The notes under the pieces: generated by a model
What the model saw: the letters and a program-made list of their open reading frames with translations, nothing else
Database searches by the model: none
What the model was told of the DNA's origin: nothing
Shown: positions 52,728-63,700 of the stretch, piece after piece
Layout: each line of letters begins with the position of its first letter
Position numbering within the stretch: position 1 is the first letter of the stretch
Position numbers and translations under genes: made by a program
Source of the DNA: Macrocystis pyrifera
Lineage: Eukaryota; Sar; Phaeophyceae; Laminariales; Laminariaceae
DNA: 64,000 bases
Reading direction: 5' to 3'
Assembly: GCA_031763025.1 (NCBI GenBank)
Contig: JASSKH010000002.1
Span: 13,261,468 to 13,325,467, forward strand

Positions 52728-53990
52728 CCCTATTATATATTATTATTGTAGTAATTAATGATCCCACACTAATTCCGCGAACAGCAGTATAATATAGTCT
52801 GTCCTCAAAATATGCTGTGTGTGTTCTTCACGTTAAAATGATGGGTGGGTGCAGGTGCTACTTCTAAAAAAGTGTGCAAGGTTTCATACGAGTATTATTA
52901 TTTCGCTCTTGCGCCACTCCCCTATTAATACGGCACCTCCCGGAGGGGAGCCTAGTAAGTGTTATTGTTGCTGCTGTTGCAGCTGCCGCTCTGTACCTGG
53001 CACTTTGTTGCTGCACTGCTGCTGCTAAGGGATATTGGGTGCGGGGGTGCATACCTTTATTCCTTGCGTCACCCCCACTTGGCTGCTTGCTGTGGGCTAT
53101 GAAAATTCCTGTATCATGACATCAGTATCGATTACGCACGTATTTGCTATATACCTGGTATATCATAGTTTGTCGCATAGCAGTAATGAGTATGTGTCAG
53201 TGTGGACGCAACAAAACCGTGGAGCCACTCCGGAGGCAAAACTTGTACTTCGAAGTATACCTGGTACATACACGTAAATAAACAAGGTTAGGGTTCTCCG
53301 GACGCGGGGTGACGCATGGCTAATGAAATTCAACTATTATTTGTTCAGTGGGAGGAGCGTTAAACAGTGCATGAGATTTTGGGTTGATAGTTAAGAAGTA
53401 TACGTAGTAAAGCTGTCGCTAGTACGATGACACGGCATTGCATCGTCTACTCTGCCTGTTGCGTCGCCGGAGATTTCTGTCGCGTTGGTGTGTGTTGATG
53501 AAAAACGAACTCGCGTACAAAGACAGAAATTCTTCCATCGAACTTGACAAAGGCCAGATAATGTTCAGCATCGACCGACAAAGAATCGCCCAAATCCCAT
53601 CGTCATGAAAAAAAAAGGGCGGACCACTCCGTACCTAAATATAAATACCGTTTGTACATAAATACTGAATCCAAATGGTCGATGTATCTTGAGACAGATT
53701 GGCTCGTATAAAAAATGAATACTCGTACCAGGTACGAGTAGCGCTGCTGCTGATGTTGGATATCGTATTGAAAGTCTCGGTACTTTCGTTCGACAACGAT
53801 ACGATAATATCGTAACGAAACTAATTCGGTAATTCGATAACGACACACGACAATTCAAAAACAATACGACCAAACAATAAAAAGCGAAACGCTCGCCAAG
53901 GGGCCAGGGGACACAGCGCCAAACAGGAGACAACACGCTGCTATAGTATCATGGTATACCAGGTACTACATACGTATACATATATGTAGG
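52728..53990. other. Unassigned stretch rich in TACCWGGTA
   Basis: Five exact TACCWGGTA sites (near 53,151, 53,261, 53,728 and 53,956, plus 52,365 just before). CACCTCCCGGAGGGGAGCC at 52,926-52,945 and CTCCGGAGGCAAAACTTGTA at 53,229-53,250 resemble reversed TACAAGG termini. No gene is supported. Confidence 0.45.
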
Positions 53991-54339
53991 ATGATGTAAG
54001 AGGTCGGCTCTAAGCAGTTTTGAAGCCGGTTTCGTGCTAGGTTTCAAACTGGAACCGAGCTAGCTTGAGATGAGGTCGGCCTCTCTGCGCGCTGCTTCCT
54101 TTTCGGGGGTCACCCTGCTCGTCCCTCCAGACCCTGCCGGGGTCGGCCTCGGCCGTGCTCCCATCGCGTCCCGGGGGAGAGTGCGATGCCAAGCGTCTAC
54201 TCGTACATATAAAGTAGAAATGCATCAGTCTGAGGCGCACTACAGTATATATTATGTCGGTTGATTCAACGCACAGCATTTTTACCTCAAGATGAACAGT
54301 CCCAGCTTCAAATACACGAGAAATCGTATTTTAGTATTT

Positions 54340-54545
54340 TGGGTGTTGCGTGTTTTTTTTTTTTTTTTTTTTGTTCGTCACCATGCGCTTGCTATGCTGG
54401 TATTTGTTGCTGACTGCTACGTACCAGGTACGTATTTGTTTTCATTTTTTTCGTTCGTCACCATGTGTTTGCTATGCTGATGCTTGTTGTTGACTGCTAC
54501 GTACCAGCCACGTATTTGTTTTCCCATATTTGTTTGTCGACATGT
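54340..54545. repeat. Two tandem 80-bp units
   Basis: TTCGTCACCATGCGCTTGCT and TTCGTCACCATGTGTTTGCT each lead to TGACTGCTACGTACCAG and CACGTATTTGTTTTC. A T tract at 54,352-54,371 precedes the first. Confidence 0.75.
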
Positions 54546-54851
54546 ATTTGTTGTGCTGTTGGCTGTTGACAACACCCTTGTTTGATCACATTGTATCGTA
54601 TCGTATCCTACAATCAGATATGCTGCAGGTATACGAACGTACAAGTTCTTCTATTTGCAGTAGTGTCGTTGCTGCTGTTGTACAAACAAGTAGGCAACAA
54701 CGGCACCTTGAGATAGGCCCAAGAGGGGAGACGTAGAAAATAATAGGATGAGCGCGACACTTGATGGTAATATTCAAACCGTTTGAGTCAACTTTTTGCG
54801 TATTTCGTGGCCAACTCTGTGTTATTACATTTTTTTATTTGATTTAAACCT

Positions 54852-54867
54852 GGTGCCAATTGGCACC
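54852..54867. other. Perfect 16-bp palindrome GGTGCCAATTGGCACC
   Basis: Exact dyad in otherwise unassigned AT-rich DNA. It could bind a dimeric protein or be chance. Confidence 0.5.
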
Positions 54868-54939
54868 AAGTGTGCCGGATGGCAACATTTGCTTGTTGCT
54901 GGTTCATTGAGTGTTTACGTTCTCTTCACTCAAACATGG

Positions 54940-55625
54940 GGAGGAATTGATTCACCTGACACATCGGCCAACACCGCTGGGTGTCTGCGCTGTGCACTGG
55001 ATGTTAGCCGGCTGGTGTGTTTGTGTTCTTGACCACCCAGCAAACAAGCACCCAGCACCTCGCAACTTATGTATATCTTCTGATTATCTCATCGCCATGT
55101 TTTGTGAGAAGCAAATACACATTTATTTCCTCTTCGAAAAATATTTGACATGCACGTGTGCCCGAAGAGACAAACGATTGCGGCTACTCGCAACTTCTGG
55201 ATGTTCCACACAAGGTCTATTTGGGCTGTTGCGCGGTGACGTGGCGACGCACATACTTGAGGTCGCCTTTGAGGCCGTCAGCAGTGGTCAAAAAGGGGTA
55301 AACTTTCGGTCAAGTGCGGGGAAATGGAGGTCAACTGGAGGTAGTAGGTACATTCAAGATTTGCCGGGCCATACCCCCCAACTTGCAGTCCAAAGAGGGG
55401 ACTATTGTGCCCATTCCTGCGCCGCGGTCCTGGTGCGCCCAAGAACGTGTCCGAAAAAAAAGAAGGGACAAGGGTGCTCGGCAATGGCTGCGGGCGTCTT
55501 GTCAGCGCGTCGGAATTGCATTTGAGACAGGTTGGGGCACGTGGGAGCGCCAGCCGTGGGCGTGTTTTGCCTATATACTCCCAAATGGCCAAAAACCAGG
55601 GCATGTAACTCCTTTGGACTATTTT
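54940..55625. repeat. Solo arm of the 10.4-kb inverted-arm element
   Basis: CTACTCGCAACTTCTGGATG, AGTGGTCAAAAAGGGGTA, TCGGAATTGCATTTGAGACA and GGGCGTGTTTTGCCTATA match 11,490-11,900 in the same orientation. The opposite arm is absent. Confidence 0.8.
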
Positions 55626-55701
55626 CCAAAATAATAAACCTGAGGTATGCCCCGTCAATCTTACAGAACTTGAAGCTGGTGACGTTTGTTGCAGCTGAAA
55701 A

Positions 55702-55804
55702 AACGAGAGGCCCAGACCATAGTATCCTATGGTACACACAAAAACCTACATATGTCCCTTTTTTACTAACAATATTTGGTCTTATATATTATGGTCCCCC
55801 GTAA
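55702..55804. mobile_element. MITE copy 3
   Basis: The right end GGTCCCCCGTAA plus TA is intact. The left end is degraded (CCAGACCATAGTATCCTATG). The core AAAACCTACATATGTCCC and ACTAACAATATTTGGTC match the 27,980 copy. Confidence 0.7.
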
Positions 55805-56230
55805 TAGTAATCAATCGGCAGTGAACTACTGATTGACCCGGTCAACACATACGCCATGTTATCGTACGGAAACCCACCAAACACGTTTACGGGGGAAAGA
55901 GGATACAAAAGATAGGAGAAGGATAGACACCCCTCTGCTGTTGGGCCTTTTGACGTGTTCCTTCCTGCCGCCTTTTTTGTGTAAACTCTCTTTCCGAGCG
56001 TCCCTTCGTTTTCGGGGATTATTTTTCGCTTCATTTTTGTCTTTAGTCTGTGCCTTCCTGTTGTGTTTGTTTGTGAGAGCCTACTACCCCGTGCCCCAAG
56101 GGTAGGAGCAATGGAATAACTTGAAACAATTATCAGGTAAATAGCATTAGTCAGAGTGTTTTATTAACGTACCTAACCAATACCATGAAGATCGTCTCAT
56201 CATCGCCACATGTTGCATGCATTTTTCTCA
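55805..56230. other. Unassigned stretch
   Basis: Frames of 81-90 codons are open on both strands (plus 55,833-56,105; minus to 56,034). The plus product ends in a Phe/Leu/Cys-rich membrane-like run. No known motif and no repeat match. Confidence 0.3.
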
Positions 56231-57590
56231 ATTTGTTTCTTGATTTTTTCCGTGTTGATGACCGCAACCACCGCCGATAATGCAGTTTTGAGCCCCGATC
56301 GAATGGGCAAAGAAGCCAAAACACGATTTTGTTATGGAACCGGCAGCGCCTCCAGTGGGGTCATATTGCAGCCATACCAACGTTCTTTGCAACGTTCGGT
56401 CTTTGAACAATATATTGAAAACCGAGGGCAGGAGACAGTTGACCGACCAAAATGAAACTTTAGCGCTCCGATGTTGTATTTTCAATGATCCGTTTATTTA
56501 CACCATAAAATGCTGTCATCTTACGTCGTTCTGCATGATATGTTCAACCTCGTACGAAGTACGACAACACAGCAACCTGGGACAGGAGGCATCCGAACAA
56601 TAATGCCACCACATCCGTCCTCTTTTACGTTTACTATGCCGACTGAGGAACCATGTTACACCAGGTATATCTCAACGGCCGTACTGGTGTCACCTCACGA
56701 TCTTCATGCCATCCTTAACCTCGTAGGTCGAGCGGGAAATAGGACACAGTTGAACATTTTTTATTATGCCTGAACGGTCCTAATTTCCCTGTCACTGCTG
56801 TATTTCAAGGGTTCGCCCAACGGGCAGATTGCTGTCACTTCAACGATGTTCATGGTGGCCTTATCCTAGTAGGACATACGGCAATCGGGGACAGGAGGCA
56901 GCTAAACACACTCAATGCCACTCAAGCGGTCCATGTTACGTTTTCAACGTGACTATTGCAGTGATCACAATGATGTCGTCTCAAAGTTCTTCCTGCTATC
57001 CTTAACCTTGTAGTGTGTCACCGAGCGGGAGAGAGCCCAGTGCAACGTTCCTTATGAGAACTGAACGGTGTCAATTTTGGTTCAGACGGGTCTAGATATC
57101 TCAGCCGTTTTCTCAACGAGCATATTATTCTCAACTAAACGGTTTTGATGATGGCATTGCCCTTATAGAACATCATTCCAGCAGTGTACACCAGGCAGTT
57201 GAACGCCAAAAATGCCACTTCGGTCTTATTTTGCGATTTCAACCGTCTGTTTTCAACGGTCGCAATAATTTCGTCTCGACGCTCTGTAAGCTATCCTTGG
57301 CTGAGTAGGACGTTGCCGGCCGAAAGAGAAAACGTAACTGAAACTATAGCACTGCACGCACTTTGTTACGGACAACTACTATTCATAGTACTTGATATTA
57401 GAGATGGGACACTTTTTGCAGTAGCAACATGTCAAAGTTCGTATGTCTCGTTCCAAACGGTATCATCGCTCTTACGGTATACTTGTTTCAACGGTCTTAA
57501 GCTCGTCACCTCAATGTTCTTCATGCTGTCCTTGTCTTTGTAGGACATCACCGCAGCCGGGGACAGAAGGCAGTTGAAGGTATCCTGGTC
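56230..57590 (-). repeat. Tandem array, period about 145 bp, array 2
   Basis: About eight units with CTTCATGCTGTCCTTGTC, GTAGGACATCACCGCAGCC, GGGACAGGAGGCAGCTAAAC and TTCAACGGTC. Unit spacing varies from 140 to 154 bp, with one gap of 235 bp. Minus-strand reading gives VNCLLPSVFN-like segments. Same family as 27,590-28,760. Confidence 0.7.
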
Positions 57591-57669
57591 GTGGGGAAAC
57601 AGCGGACAAAGCTGCAGCGGTGGCGTGGGGGGAAGGGGACGGAAGGGGGACTATGTAAAATAGTATTGT

Positions 57670-58160
57670 GTAATCGTCATGCATGGTCGGCCGTAGTAGC
57701 ATGACCATAGACCCTTGCATCCCTACAGTGCCGGAACGGGGAACGTCGGGTTTCCCCCGACCAGTCAGACATTGCTTGCACCGAGCGTAAACTGCCGTAT
57801 GGTGTTCGGCGAGTCGCATAAAGGGTGAAAACCATCCAACTAAGGACAGCGTGTGGGGCGGACTTCTTTGAGTATGGATGACTACGTCGAATCAACTGAC
57901 TCGTTTCCTGGTGTAGCCAATTCCACAGACAGCGATGGGTATATCATATAACTGCCTCGTGGGTTCGGTACCACATACGCACTGCGTGATACGACCATCC
58001 CCCTCGTGCAGAGTTAAGGTTATCCACCCCGTACAAATTATCAAACTCGATCGCCAGCTATGGTGACCGCCAAACAAAAAAAAGGTACTCTCGTTGTCTA
58101 GCTCACGCCGTGATTGGCGTGTTCTACACCGTGGTTGCCAACCGACGCCAACCAATTAAT
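57670..58160. repeat. 480-bp repeat family, copy 4
   Basis: CGTCATGCATGGTCGGCCGT, CAGACATTGCTTGCACCGAG, GTGTTCGGCGAGTCGCATAA, ATTCCACAGACAGCGATGGG and CGACGCCAACC, in the same order as copies 1-3. Confidence 0.85.
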
Positions 58161-58192
58161 ACAATTACGAGCGGGCATGACTTTTTTTTTCA

Positions 58193-58430
58193 GTTGGACG
58201 GCGCTTTTCTTGGGGACCCCCTTCGAAATCGCCGTCAGGTGGTGCGTATGATCGCGATGATCTCCAAAAAGCCCACGACGAAATCACTTCACACATCAGC
58301 CACCAATATATTTATATATTCACAGGAGCAGTTAGTCGCTACAGCATTAGCGCAGACAGAAAACACAGTGTGTCTCACACACGCAGCACCAAGCGGCGAG
58401 ACGAACCCCGCCAAGGCTGTGCGCACCTAG
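58193..58430 (+). CDS. Possible exon preceded by a strong splice acceptor
   Basis: GACTTTTTTTTTCAG is a textbook polypyrimidine-AG site. The frame after it reads LDGAFLGDPLRNRRQVVRMI, AMISKKPTTKSLHTSATNIF and on to a stop at 58,430, with balanced, basic composition. It directly abuts the 480-bp repeat, so an upstream exon, if any, lies before 57.67 kb. No family recognised. Confidence 0.3.
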
Positions 58431-59110
58431 TGTCTCGGATGGGAACGGCTCGCTGAGCTATACCTGCTGTGTTCTGCCGGTCTTTCGTGGGTTCGCTGTT
58501 GTGCGATGCCTTCTACATAAACTCATACCTCCGAACAATCTTCACACTTGGTTAGGTACACAAGACGTCCTACTGCTGTACAAGTACTCCTACAGCATAG
58601 GAGTGCTTTCTTGGGTGTTGCGGGCCGAGGACGGTAGAGCTGTGCGCCGGAAAGCAGGATGGCTAGGAGTGACCGCTCACCGACTGGCGGGGTGGCGAGT
58701 AGTCAACGGTTGCCAGTGGAGTGAAGTGCGATCGGCGTGCGAGTACTCGTATACGTAGTTGCTGCAAGTCCTGCTTTTCGTACGTATCCACGTGTGTTAC
58801 AACAAATATTTGCTGCATCTATTTTTCGTTTTCATCAACACCCAACACACACAAAGCTGGGATAACCCCAGCCACGATCTAAATAACTCCTCCTTCTTTT
58901 CCCCGGGCAGTGGCGGGAGCCGGGCAGCGGCAGAAGCCGTGCTGGTGCTGTGTTCTGGTCTCGGGTGGTCGATATATGGCGAACTCTCATCAATAGAAAA
59001 CAGTACCACTTCTTACTGGTGTTTCTTCTTCATACACTCGAGCCTGCTCTTAAACCGCCACGACTGCGCTGCTTGTCCAAATCACACGTACTAAAGCAGC
59101 AAGCAGTACT
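58431..59110. other. Unassigned stretch
   Basis: Open frames of 70-111 codons on both strands without known motifs. No repeat match in the window. Confidence 0.3.
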
Positions 59111-59335
59111 TCGTACAAGTACGAGTCCTCAGGGTACCAGAAGCTGGAATGACTGAGTCCTCGCGGGTCCCCAGGGTACAAAGAGCTGTACTGACTGAGT
59201 ACGTGGGAGTCACAAGAGGACCTCAGGCGTACCAGAAGCTGAAATGACTGAGTCCTCGCGAGTTCCCAGGGTACAAGGAACAGGAACGAAAAATACTCGC
59301 GAGTCCTCAGGGTACATGGGGGTGAAATGACTGGG
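59110..59335. repeat. Minisatellite with GAGTCCTCAGGGTACCAGAA units
   Basis: Five diverged units of about 45-55 bp: CGAGTCCTCAGGGTACCAG, AAGCTGGAATGACTGAGTCC and CTCGCGAGTTCCCAGGGTAC. Confidence 0.85.
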
Positions 59336-59529
59336 TGTAGGTACGCGCTGCATACGACAACAGTAGCACACCACAGTAGCATCATAGCCAGTACAGACAG
59401 CAACAGTCGAGGTAGCAAGAGGCTTGGTGATTCTCGAAGATTGGTCAGCTTTTTTGTGGTGTTGTGAGCAGAAGTATGGTGTAAGTCACCCGTGTTACCG
59501 TGCCCACCTGTATAAAACATTATCAAATC

Positions 59530-60099
59530 TCACGATAAACGAAAAACTGGAACCACCTCTACCCCCCCTTTTTTATTGTAGGACATAAGAAGTAGGGCAG
59601 GGCAAGGGTTGCCCTGCTGTTCCCTAGGTGTTACCATATAATAAAAGGTTGGACGGAGGTATGAAAATTCTCTCGCGACGTCGATATTTGCCACGTAGAA
59701 TATTACTTGTTTGAAGATGCTGCAGTTGCCGCTATTTCGAAGCAAAAAATCAAAACATAACATCACAGTCGCATCGCGCAGATCGCAATGACCTCGACGT
59801 GTCGCGAACACAGCCTTACCAAATAAAACGCCGCAGTGAAGTCCAAGATGACGAAAGGCATACAAGTAGACTTTTCGCCGATGATCGTTACGTACATGCA
59901 CCCCGTAAACAACACTTTGTCGACCGAACAGATAATATAAATGTAGCTGCGCAGAACTCAAACGAAAGCCTGGACGCGCCGTGCAACATTTCTGCAAAAT
60001 GCGTTCTAGCAAAAAGACGGAAACAAGAAGGCAGGCAGTCCGAATCGAAGCAATATCACACAAAAAATCAAAACGTTTCAACACACATGTGAAGAACAC
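59530..60099 (-). CDS. Unknown ORF in USP-bearing element B, about 189 codons
   Basis: The minus frame includes TACLLVSVFLLERILQKCCT, HLGLHCGVLFGKAVFATRRG, NSGNCSIFKQVIFYVANIDV and EFSYLRPTFYYMVTPREQQG. The part shared with copy A differs at few residues. Hydrophobic and Cys-containing; no family recognised. The opposite strand is open too in both copies (SRTQPYQIKRRSEVQDD), so strand choice is unsure. Confidence 0.3.
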   Translation of the reverse strand: MFFTCVLKRFDFLCDIASIRTACLLVSVFLLERILQKCCTARPGFRLSSAQLHLYYLFGRQSVVYGVHVRNDHRRKVYLYAFRHLGLHCGVLFGKAVFATRRGHCDLRDATVMLCFDFLLRNSGNCSIFKQVIFYVANIDVAREFSYLRPTFYYMVTPREQQGNPCPALLLMSYNKKGGVEVVPVFRLS

Positions 60100-60108
60100 G
60101 TGAGACGC

Positions 60109-60654
60109 TCAAGGCGGCGGTAAGTCGGAGCCGAGTCGGCAAGGCACAGCTGCGCTCTCCACGTCATAGTGGCCAGGACTTCGGTACGGCGGAGGCATGA
60201 TGGGTCCTTGTCTAGTCGCCTCGATTATCTCCGCGCGTTCTTGGCTTGCGCGCTCATGGTAGCTAGAAGCACGGTATGGTGTCGTTTGTGCGTGGGAAAC
60301 AGGCAAGGTCATAGGCTTTCGAAGGTAGACATACATATTATGCTGGAAACCATGATACCAATCATAGTCGAAATCGTCGCAAGACGTGATACTCCCCCCG
60401 AGTATACAATCGTACTTCAACCACCGCCCTCTCGAACGCAACTGGGTCACGAAATGGTTCGGAATGGAGCAGATGACAGCTACGAGGCAGTACCCAACGC
60501 CTATCATCAAAATGGGTGACGGTGCTGGCGGCTCTCCGGCGTCCTCGTAGATGTCTACACGTGCAGACGCGAAGAAAACGCGATCTGGGGCGTTGTCCGC
60601 ACCAAGGAAGAATCGACCATATGGATACGCTGACGTGCCGGGCGCAGCTCTCAT
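60109..60654 (-). CDS. USP-like C-terminal segment, copy B
   Basis: A frame of 181 codons containing VGYCLVAVICSIPNHFVTQL, RSRGRWLKYD and, later, FQHNMYVYLRKP. This matches the USP His box H-F-x5-R...W..YD and the closing AY-L-YxR strand. The tail after it (EIIEATRQGPIMPPPYRSPG) is Pro-rich and outside the fold. Copy A has the same His box in its single 134-codon frame, which supports the assignment. Confidence 0.4.
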   Translation of the reverse strand: MRAAPGTSAYPYGRFFLGADNAPDRVFFASARVDIYEDAGEPPAPSPILMIGVGYCLVAVICSIPNHFVTQLRSRGRWLKYDCILGGSITSCDDFDYDWYHGFQHNMYVYLRKPMTLPVSHAQTTPYRASSYHERASQERAEIIEATRQGPIMPPPYRSPGHYDVESAAVPCRLGSDLPPP

Positions 60655-60991
60655 CGCAGGGGGGGCACGGAGCAGGTCCAGGAAATGAGAAGTCGGAGGC
60701 GGCCCCGGTCAGGAACAAGGCATTGACTGCATCCTGGAGTGACTGGGGTGGTCCGTGCGGAATCAAGACTGGTGCGGGATCTCGCCATCGTGCACATTGG
60801 GATGCGGTTATCTCGAAAAGGCCATGGTCCGCGACATGGCAATCGGTAGTGTAGTGCCAGTTGAATCCGAGAGCCGTCCGAGTGTACATGATACAAGCAT
60901 GCCGTTCCACGACGTCACCTGGCCATCCGCTGTTGGGGTGGAGTTGATCATCAGGTCGAAGGGTGATGCAGAGAGGTCCGATCGAGACCAT
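60362..60991 (-). CDS. USP (peptidase C19)-like segment, copy B
   Basis: From an ATG at 60,991 the frame starts MVSIGPLCITLRPDDQLHPN and continues through HGLFEITAS, SLQDAVNALFLTGAASDFSF and APCPPCDESCARHVSVSIWS. This is the order expected in a USP fold: finger-like region, sL..a...f helix, CxxC, then SIWSILP strand. It includes about 100 residues upstream of what copy A shows in frame. The C-terminal His box lies in another frame here (next entry). The catalytic Cys box is not seen. Probably inactive. Confidence 0.4.
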   Translation of the reverse strand: MVSIGPLCITLRPDDQLHPNSGWPGDVVERHACIMYTRTALGFNWHYTTDCHVADHGLFEITASQCARWRDPAPVLIPHGPPQSLQDAVNALFLTGAASDFSFPGPAPCPPCDESCARHVSVSIWSILPWCGQRPRSRFLRVCTCRHLRGRRRAASTVTHFDDRRWVLPRSCHLLHSEPFRDPVAFERAVVEVRLYTRGEYHVLRRFRL

Positions 60992-61679
60992 GGCCGCTAA
61001 GCGGCAGCACCGTTGTTGACGTGGGTCGTTATCGTTCAAATAATGTAAGTATCAAGAAAAGTACGTAGGAAGCACGTATTCGTATCATAGAATTTCCGCC
61101 TATTCTTGTGGTTTTGGTACTATAAAATTCGGTTTGGGCACTATAAGAAGTGGGTACCGTAGGTTGCAGGCATCGAGAAGTCAGTATCACTGCAGTCTTG
61201 TTTCGACCAGCTGTGTAGGGTGTTAGAAGGGCAGGTTGTCTGTCGTCCAACGATTTTGAGGCGTTTCAGTCGATTTTCGTCCGCCTCAATGCCGGTCGAG
61301 TAACGTTTGCACAGCAAGATATAGGCGGTGTGTATGGTGTGGAGGCAAAGGACGACCGCAGGAACTATACTGCTACTACTACTGCTGTGCTCTCAAGTGG
61401 TTGCAGGGGACACCCTGCTACTACTGTGACGCAGCTTTTGGGTCCACTATATACGTCAATGAAAATAATGACGAGCTTGTCAATCGAAAACACCAACCGC
61501 GCAGCTCGAACAACAACAGAGACGGCGGTGCGTGGTGGTGGTGCAGGCAAACGGTGGCGACAGCAGGCACATGCGTACTGCTGTCCTCTCGATTGGCTGT
61601 GAGAATTGCACTGCTGCGCAGAACAACAGCAGAGGAGTACAGCAGTTTTTTTTTCTGGTGGCGGTTGTTGATCGTTGTG

Positions 61680-62735
61680 ATTGGTGTGGTTTGGAGTCGG
61701 GATGTCATTCATTCTGTACATGCGCCCGCGCCCCCAGCTCTGCCTACTATCCGTCCCCGGTGCTGCATCGTAGGCTCCCGATACATGCAGCTAGCCATAA
61801 AGTACACCCCGGATGTGCAACCGTACGCGTGTGATTTTGCCTGCTGCTGGTGCGCTGCTGGGCGCATGCTGCTGCTGGAGGATGAGGCAGTTGGTCGTTG
61901 ATCGTTGTGGTGGGCGCGGTCGGGAGTCAGGATACATGCATGGGTACATAGATACATACATACGCCCGCACCCCAAGCCCTTCCTATTTATCCTCGATGA
62001 TGCATCCTAGGCTCCGACACTTGCAACTACTACAGGTACAGTAGCCAAGAGTACACCCTGGATGTGTCACCTCACGCCGTTTTGCCTGGTGGCAGTTAGT
62101 TGGTTGTTGATCGGTGGGCGTGTTCGGGAGTCGGGTTACACACATGCGCCCGCACACCAACCTCTGCCTATCTATTCTCGATGACGCGTCGTAGGCTCCA
62201 ACACTTGCAACTACAGGTACAGTAGCCAAGAATACACTGCGGGTGTGCACCTCACGCGCTGGTTTGGACTGTTACAATGCTGCTGGGCAACAGCAGGTGG
62301 CGGTTGTTGTTGGTCGTCGTCGTCGTGGGCGTGGTCGGGAGTCGGGATACATACATACATGCGCCCGCACCCCAAACTCTACCTATCCATGCTCCATGAT
62401 GCATATTGCAGGCCCCGATACAAGCCATCCATAGAGTATACTGCGGATGTGCCACCTCACGCGCATGGTTTTGCCTGCTGCTGGTGCTGCTGGGCGGCAT
62501 GGCCGCAGCGATGTACAACAGCCTGCTTGTTGTACTCGTAGCACGCTCAATACGATATATGTGCTCAGCAGCAGCAGTTGTAACGGCACTGTTGGCCAAT
62601 CACGGCCAATTTGCAAGTCATACGGTAAGTCATAGTTCTGCTCTGATTGGTGCAAGCTCGAAAAGTCTGGTCTGTTTTTACGTTGTTTTTTGCTTGTAAT
62701 AATAAGTCATAATCTTGTACCTATCCCTTGGCCCA
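61680..62735 (+). repeat. 190-bp repeat array, forward orientation, four units plus leader
   Basis: Units begin near 61,670, 61,890, 62,100 and 62,310 with GGTTGTTGATCGTTGTG, GTCGGGAGTCGGGATACATA, GCCCGCACCCCAAGC and CCTCACGCG blocks. It is the mirror image of 19,920-20,870. The first unit abuts the end of USP-bearing copy B. Confidence 0.85.
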
Positions 62736-62739
62736 ATGC

Positions 62740-63340
62740 CTGTCTCCGCTCATGTAATAATTTTCTGCCTGATTGGAACACATTCCACCGGTCAAAAAGA
62801 AAAAAAAAAACGAACAGCAGAGCTTCCCTCTTAGCCTTGTACGCCGCCCGCTCGTCTCGCGACCACCTCACCACCGGTTGGGTCCGGATAAAGTTTTCCT
62901 CCCTCTCTGCCACAATGAGCGTCGTCGCCCGCCTCGCGTCAAGCCCGATGCTCAGCGTGGCCCTTCTTCGCCACTTCGACAAAGTTGGTGCTCAAACTGC
63001 ACTGAAGTCTCTTTGAACTAGAGTTTGGTCGCAAAAATAAGAACCGCTTAAATATTAAAACGACCCTTATATCTCGTATATGGTGCAAGCGGAGCCTCAC
63101 AAGGAGGCCAGACAGAGCCCATTCGTGCTTCCTGCGTGTCTCGAGACACACGCGACGCCTAGCCATGCAAACGGCGACGGCGCTCCTTGCAACACCCCCT
63201 CTACCTGCTAGCACCCGCTGACACCCGCGGCGGCGCCGGGCTCGCCCGCGGTACCGTGTTCTGACTACACGCGCGCGCACGAAACGAAATAAAGTGGCTT
63301 CAGATTTTATAAGCAACGCTTGTGGTACGTTCGTTTGAAC
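62740..63340 (-). repeat. Diverged partial 1.2-kb unit, second copy
   Basis: Twin of 25,690-26,330. Carries the minus ORF with GLDARRATTLIVAEREENFI and RTQPVVRWSRDERAAYKAKR, and an ACGAGATATAAGGGTCG TATA-like box upstream on the minus strand near 63,070. Confidence 0.8.
62820..62982 (-). CDS. Conserved minus-strand ORF, diverged copy
   Basis: The same reading pattern as in units 2-4: LDARRATTLIVAEREENFIR, then TQPVVRWSRDERAAYKAKRE and ALL. Differences from the tandem copies are often conservative (E to N, S to Q or P, E to K). It has no clear ATG at the matching place, although an upstream CAT-bearing region is close. Function unknown. Confidence 0.3.
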
Positions 63341-63389
63341 ACGAGTACACAGCAGTACAAGAAGGCGCTTTCTATTGACGAACGTGGCG

Positions 63390-63700
63390 TTTGTCGGAAA
63401 AGTACCCTGATCACCTCGTTTTACTATTTGTACCGTAAACTGGCAAAAATAAGACGCTGTCCCGTTTTTTGGCATTTTTGCAAGTGAGACGGACGGACAT
63501 GAATATTTCGCCAAACAACGGTATACCTTGACAGAAAATTCCATCAAACATGGGTTTGGTGTACCCTGGTGGCCTGGTTGGGGTTTTTCGTACCGTAAAC
63601 TGCCAAAAAAAGTGCTGGTGTACCGTTTTTCTGTCATTTTGTCCGATAGGACAGGAAACTAATTTTACTTCTAGATTACCCTAGGTAAACCTAGGGAATT
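63390..63700. repeat. Tandem 165-bp units with CGGTATACCTTGAC, second copy
   Basis: AACGGTATACCTTGACAGAA, GGTTTGGTGTACCCTG and TTACCCTAGGTAAACCTAGG. Twin of 26,330-26,735 and the end of the 1.45-kb duplication. Confidence 0.8.

Larger units (their letters stand above)
59594..61660 (-). mobile_element. USP-bearing repeat element, copy B
   Basis: 2.07 kb, aligned end to end with 15,889-17,927: GGGCAGGGC start, CTGTTCCCTAGGTGTTACCA, and a T run plus CTGGTGG at the end. The flanks differ from copy A: here unique DNA on the left, and directly the 190-bp array on the right. Confidence 0.7.
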
